A stretch of DNA of 21,004 bases from Gymnopilus junonius (Eukaryota > Basidiomycota > Agaricomycetes > Agaricales > Galerinaceae): the NCBI GenBank assembly GCA_015501075.1, contig JADNYJ010000546.1, positions 1 to 21,004 on the forward strand, read 5' to 3'. Positions 18,170 through 21,004 of the stretch are shown one piece after another; the stretch's first letter is position 1; every line of letters begins with the position of its first letter. A model generated the notes under the pieces. The model was not told the origin of the DNA. It did no database searches and saw nothing but the letters and a program-made list of their open reading frames with translations. The translations under genes and the position numbers were made by a program.

Positions 18170-19183
18170 CAGCCTTCAGGAAGCAACCCGCTTGTCAAAC
18201 ACGGCTCTGGGCTTGTAAAGAAAATTGGCAATTATTCACACACCACAGCAATTTGCCGATCAAAAGGACGCTGGGCAACCCTCTGACGCACTGTATTTCA
18301 ATAAAATCAAGTCTTCCATCCAATTCCTGTTGTACGGCCTGTCATTAACTACAAGCGACCACGAGTTTGACCACGAGTCGCGACATTTCAAGCTCTTTGG
18401 AACACCTTTGGTAATATCGCTCCACGACACTGGTTCCCTCGTGCCCTTGTTTTGTTTTCCTGCCAGTCTGTAATCCGCCTAGTGATGTTGTTTTTTCTTT
18501 GGACATTGATTGATACTGATAATCAGTAGGCCCTGCAAGACTCGTTGTCAGCAAATTTTTTATGGCATCCAGGGTCACGATCTTCGACATTCTGGAAAGC
18601 GGTTGCGCGACAAGCAGTCTTGTTCAACCTCCGACTTCAACCCTTTTTAGGCCATTTCCTGATCACTTGTCCCACGAAGGCAGATAGAAGCAGATATCGA
18701 CAAGGGTTTAATTTTCGAAAATCCTCTGCGAGGTCGGTCGGCATTCAGGTCAACGAGGCATCGATTTGATTCCTTCGGCGCCCTTCTCACTGTTCCATAG
18801 TCTGGTCTTTAACATTGTCCACTTTATTCAAACATAGCAGATAATTCCGTACCTTGTTAAAAAATACATTCGAATGGTATTTCGACAGGGATTTGTTCGA
18901 ATGAAAATATTAATAGCTCACTCATTCGTCCTTATTAAACTGGGGTTCGAACGAAGCCTGTTGGTCGATCAGGTCGGTCTTCAATGAGGGCCTTAAAGGC
19001 ACAATATTCTTCGCGGTTCATGAGATGAGATTTTGTTCAGATCTTCTGCTCAACCGATGCGATCAGCTCATTTGTTGGATTTTGTTCCCCATATAGCTAG
19101 ATCAGATCGCCACACAAGTTGTGACACAACTTCCTACCAAGCTCTGTTTTTGCCATTTTGCTATCTCAGCAGTCGATACGCTG
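18170..19183. other. Non-coding flank upstream of gene A (right copy 1)
   Basis: This is the inverted counterpart of about 1-975. Short open frames on either strand are interrupted by indels relative to the left copy, so no gene is called. Small indels and many transitions separate the two copies. Confidence 0.55.
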
Positions 19184-19321
19184 ATACATCGGCCGTGCCT
19201 CTTGACAAAGGACAGCCCACACTCGCCAATCTGAGGGTTTTAATCCTAACCGCCATCGACGATATGTAACGCGGTATCGCAAGGCAGGACATGGCATTTG
19301 CTCTGAAGATAGGTCGACAAA
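19184..19321. other. Junction segment between modules R1 and R2
   Basis: This stretch of about 140 bases separates the gene A flank of R1 from the truncated F-box-like gene of R2 and matches neither module as far as I can see. It supplies the new ATG at 19291. No repeat or transposon end is recognised. Confidence 0.5.
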
Positions 19322-19770
19322 TTGACGTCGCACAGCCCCGCGCGCGCTTGGAGGACCTAGTGAGAGTGCATGGTGTTCGGGAAGGTGTTGTGAGCGTTCC
19401 TGAGGGGTATCATGAGAACGAGAGCCAGGATACGGAGCGTTCTGCCCCTAGGCCTGGGCCTTCCTCGTCGACCTCAAATCCAGCAAATCCTGCTCCTGCT
19501 CCTGCTCCAAAAACCCGCCGATCCTTCTTCTCCTTTGGCTCCAAAAAACCCTCTTCTGATCCTCCTCCTACCCAAACAAAAATCCAAATCCAACCCATTC
19601 CCTTCCCTTCCCTCTCCATCTCATTCTCTCCGCGCCAAGTCGGCTTGGTGCTCAATCGCTCCAGGACCATGGTGGAAGTTCCCAGGAGGGGCACGGGCAG
19701 GAATAGAGAAACACTGGAGGTCCTGGCGAGGGCGTTGGTTGGGGAGTTGAAAGTCGCGCTTGGGGGGTGA
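19291..19770 (+). pseudogene. 5'-truncated F-box-like gene with a new start (module R2)
   Basis: From 19322 to the stop at 19770 the sequence is nearly identical to codons about 165-313 of the left F-box-like gene, starting at TTGACGTCGCACAGCCCCGC (DVAQPRARLEDLV). Only a few residues differ (Tyr to His in VYGVREG, Ala to Gly in RPAPS, Asn to Lys in SNKPS). The first 164 residues, including the whole F-box-like region, are missing. Eleven unrelated codons (MAFALKIGRQI) join in frame, making an open 159-residue chimera. It could be translated if transcribed, but without the F-box it could not act as an adaptor, so I class it as a pseudogene. The 3' UTR intron donor is mutated. Confidence 0.8.
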
Positions 19771-20810
19771 GATGATAGAAGTGAGAGGTGGATTGAAGAA
19801 ATAGCATGTGCGTGCCGTTTTGTTTTGGAGAAATAATGAGTTCGTTTCATCATCTTTCCCTTTCTCTCCTCCTTGTTACTTTGTTTTCCCTCCTTATTCT
19901 TACATTCTCCTTCTCCTCCCGTCTCTTGTTAGCCATTTGCTCTTTTCAAAATTTAAATTGCATATTAAATTCGATCGCTGAACCTGAATCCGACTTCTTA
20001 TTCTTAACTACTCTAAATTTGCTCTCACAAGCGCTATAACTTGTTGTCGTCAATGGGCCTTACTTGTATTCTCGCTGCTGTCGATATTGACGTTCTGCCT
20101 TCGAAGTAGAAGACACTTTAACCATTCCTGCCCTACATGCTTGTGTTTCTTGTTCTTTAAATCCTGACCTTACGTGTTGGGTCAGGGCTGCGAATTACGG
20201 ATATCGTCATAATGGATGAGAGGGATCGAAAGGATTTTATTTTATTTTTTGTAGTGCATATGTACCAATTCCATGCGAATCTTATCTTTGTTCAAGTCAT
20301 TGAGAACTGAATTGGACCCCGATAAATCTAAACCGTGTGCATTTAAACCTTTGAAGAGCTAAAACAATAGTTAACACAAGACTGCACTTGGCGAAGAGTT
20401 TTTAACTTTGAGTCCTTAAGTCTTACGCCATATTGTGTATCTGTATCTGGCTTGGTATATGGGTTGTACCGTAACGCAAGCAATGTAAATTGACGGAATA
20501 AAACTTCGCATAAGAAAAAAAAAGTAGTAGTCGAGATGTGGTATGAGGGCCACCCAAAAGATTTTCTTTCAGCACTGGCTATTATAACCAAATTATAACG
20601 ATCTTGGAAGGAAAGTGGAGAAAAAGCACAGAAAAAGTCGCCTCGGATCAACCTCGGATTTCCGTGAGAATGTTGACGATCGATAGACCGGGATGCCTGC
20701 ATCCGGCCTCTACCTTGCAGCATATCCTCTCTCCCTAGATCAAGTCCTGATACTTGGAAGGACGGAAATTGTCCTTGGCTATTGGCACAATGCTGTAAGT
20801 GCTGATTTGA
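19771..20810. other. Intergenic spacer of module R2
   Basis: It lies between convergent 3' ends and is nearly identical to the inverted left spacer. It holds the remains of the 3' UTR intron: the donor is changed from GT to AT at 19836-19837, while the CTTGTTAG acceptor ending at 19932 is kept. The minus-strand open frame at 20343-20723 is not open in the other copies and is not called. Confidence 0.55.
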
Positions 20811-21004
20811 TTAGTGCTGCTCAATGTGAATAGCTGACATCGCTGACCTTGGATCCTCAAAAACTATCTGGAACTTTGGGCCGAGGTTTTCTTGACCCTG
20901 CTTGGACCCTGCATTATTGGTAGATCGAGGGGTTGCAGGTATCGGAGGCGACGGTGTCACCTCGTCGAGGCGCTGCCGTTTTCAGTGGAGGAGGCGGAAA
21001 ATGT
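20811..21004 (-). pseudogene. Gene A, right copy 2: 3' end only, with indels, cut by window edge
   Basis: It matches the end of exon 3 of the R1 copy, with the TAA at 20813-20811 and the LDE...STIHIE region recognisable. Against R1 there is one extra T in the run at about 20979-20982, a 2-base loss near 20937 and a 1-base loss near 20910. The frame is therefore shifted before the conserved tail. It groups with R1 rather than L at TTTTCCGCCTCCTCC. The upstream part lies outside the window. Confidence 0.7.

Larger units (their letters stand above)
16490..19183 (-). repeat. Right inverted-repeat arm R1 (gene A plus upstream flank)
   Basis: This is the reverse complement of about 1-2650. The distal end at 19183 corresponds to window base 1. 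Similarity is highest at 16490-16910, 17990-18230 and 18345-19183, and lowest across gene A exon 2. The arms are about 14 kb apart and inverted. Confidence 0.92.
19322..21004 (-). repeat. Right module R2, direct tandem copy relative to R1
   Basis: This is the reverse complement of 2220-3939. Its 3' part (about 20560-21004) is also a direct repeat of about 16490-16910 in R1. The sharp left edge lies at 19322. The right end is cut by the window. Confidence 0.92.

Noticed and set aside
2220..21004. Cytosine-to-thymine type differences between repeat copies as a sign of RIP-like mutation
   Set aside because: Transitions are visible, but many other changes and indels occur too. The count I can make by eye is too small to call a RIP signature.
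1..21004. The repeat module as a classical transposon
   Set aside because: No transposase, integrase, reverse transcriptase, helicase, terminal repeat pair or target-site duplication was found in the visible sequence.

Overview
The window looks like nuclear DNA of a filamentous fungus, most likely a mushroom-forming basidiomycete (Agaricomycetes). The evidence is short spliceosomal introns with GTGAGT/GTAAGT-type donors, CTAAC-like branch sites and C/TAG acceptors, long low-complexity Ser/Pro/acidic protein tracts, CACC-type start contexts, and an OTU deubiquitinase ending in the RGFRELKI tail that I recall from this clade. The taxonomic call is inference. I see no tRNA, rRNA, CRISPR array, transposase or reverse transcriptase.

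Layout. A two-gene module occurs three times. One gene, called gene A here, is a three-exon hypothetical with no family I recognise. The other encodes an F-box-like protein. The two are convergent. Left module (L, 1-4432): gene A on + (1074-2412, frame-broken) and the F-box-like gene on - (4432-3491, intact). Right module 1 (R1, about 15664-19183, inverted relative to L): a decayed F-box-like fragment, then gene A on - (18072-16719, intact). Right module 2 (R2, 19322-21004, cut by the window end): an F-box-like gene that has lost its 5' half and gained a new short start, then the 3' end of gene A with three indels. Each fully visible module therefore keeps at most one intact partner.

The segment between the arms holds a sparsely coding stretch (4433-8388) with one possible small membrane protein at 6665-6952. 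Next is a five-exon OTU-domain cysteine protease on - (12252-8389, about 899 aa). A promoter region of about 1 kb separates it from a diverged, longer and intact paralogue of the F-box-like gene on + (13320-14660).

How the genes may relate. An F-box-like protein would recruit substrates to an SCF ubiquitin ligase, and an OTU protein removes ubiquitin. The neighbourhood has a ubiquitin theme, but functional linkage is only inference. Most striking are the repeated inverted/tandem duplication with different decay in each copy, and gene A, whose promoter, first exon and 3' end are nearly identical between copies while its middle has diverged strongly.
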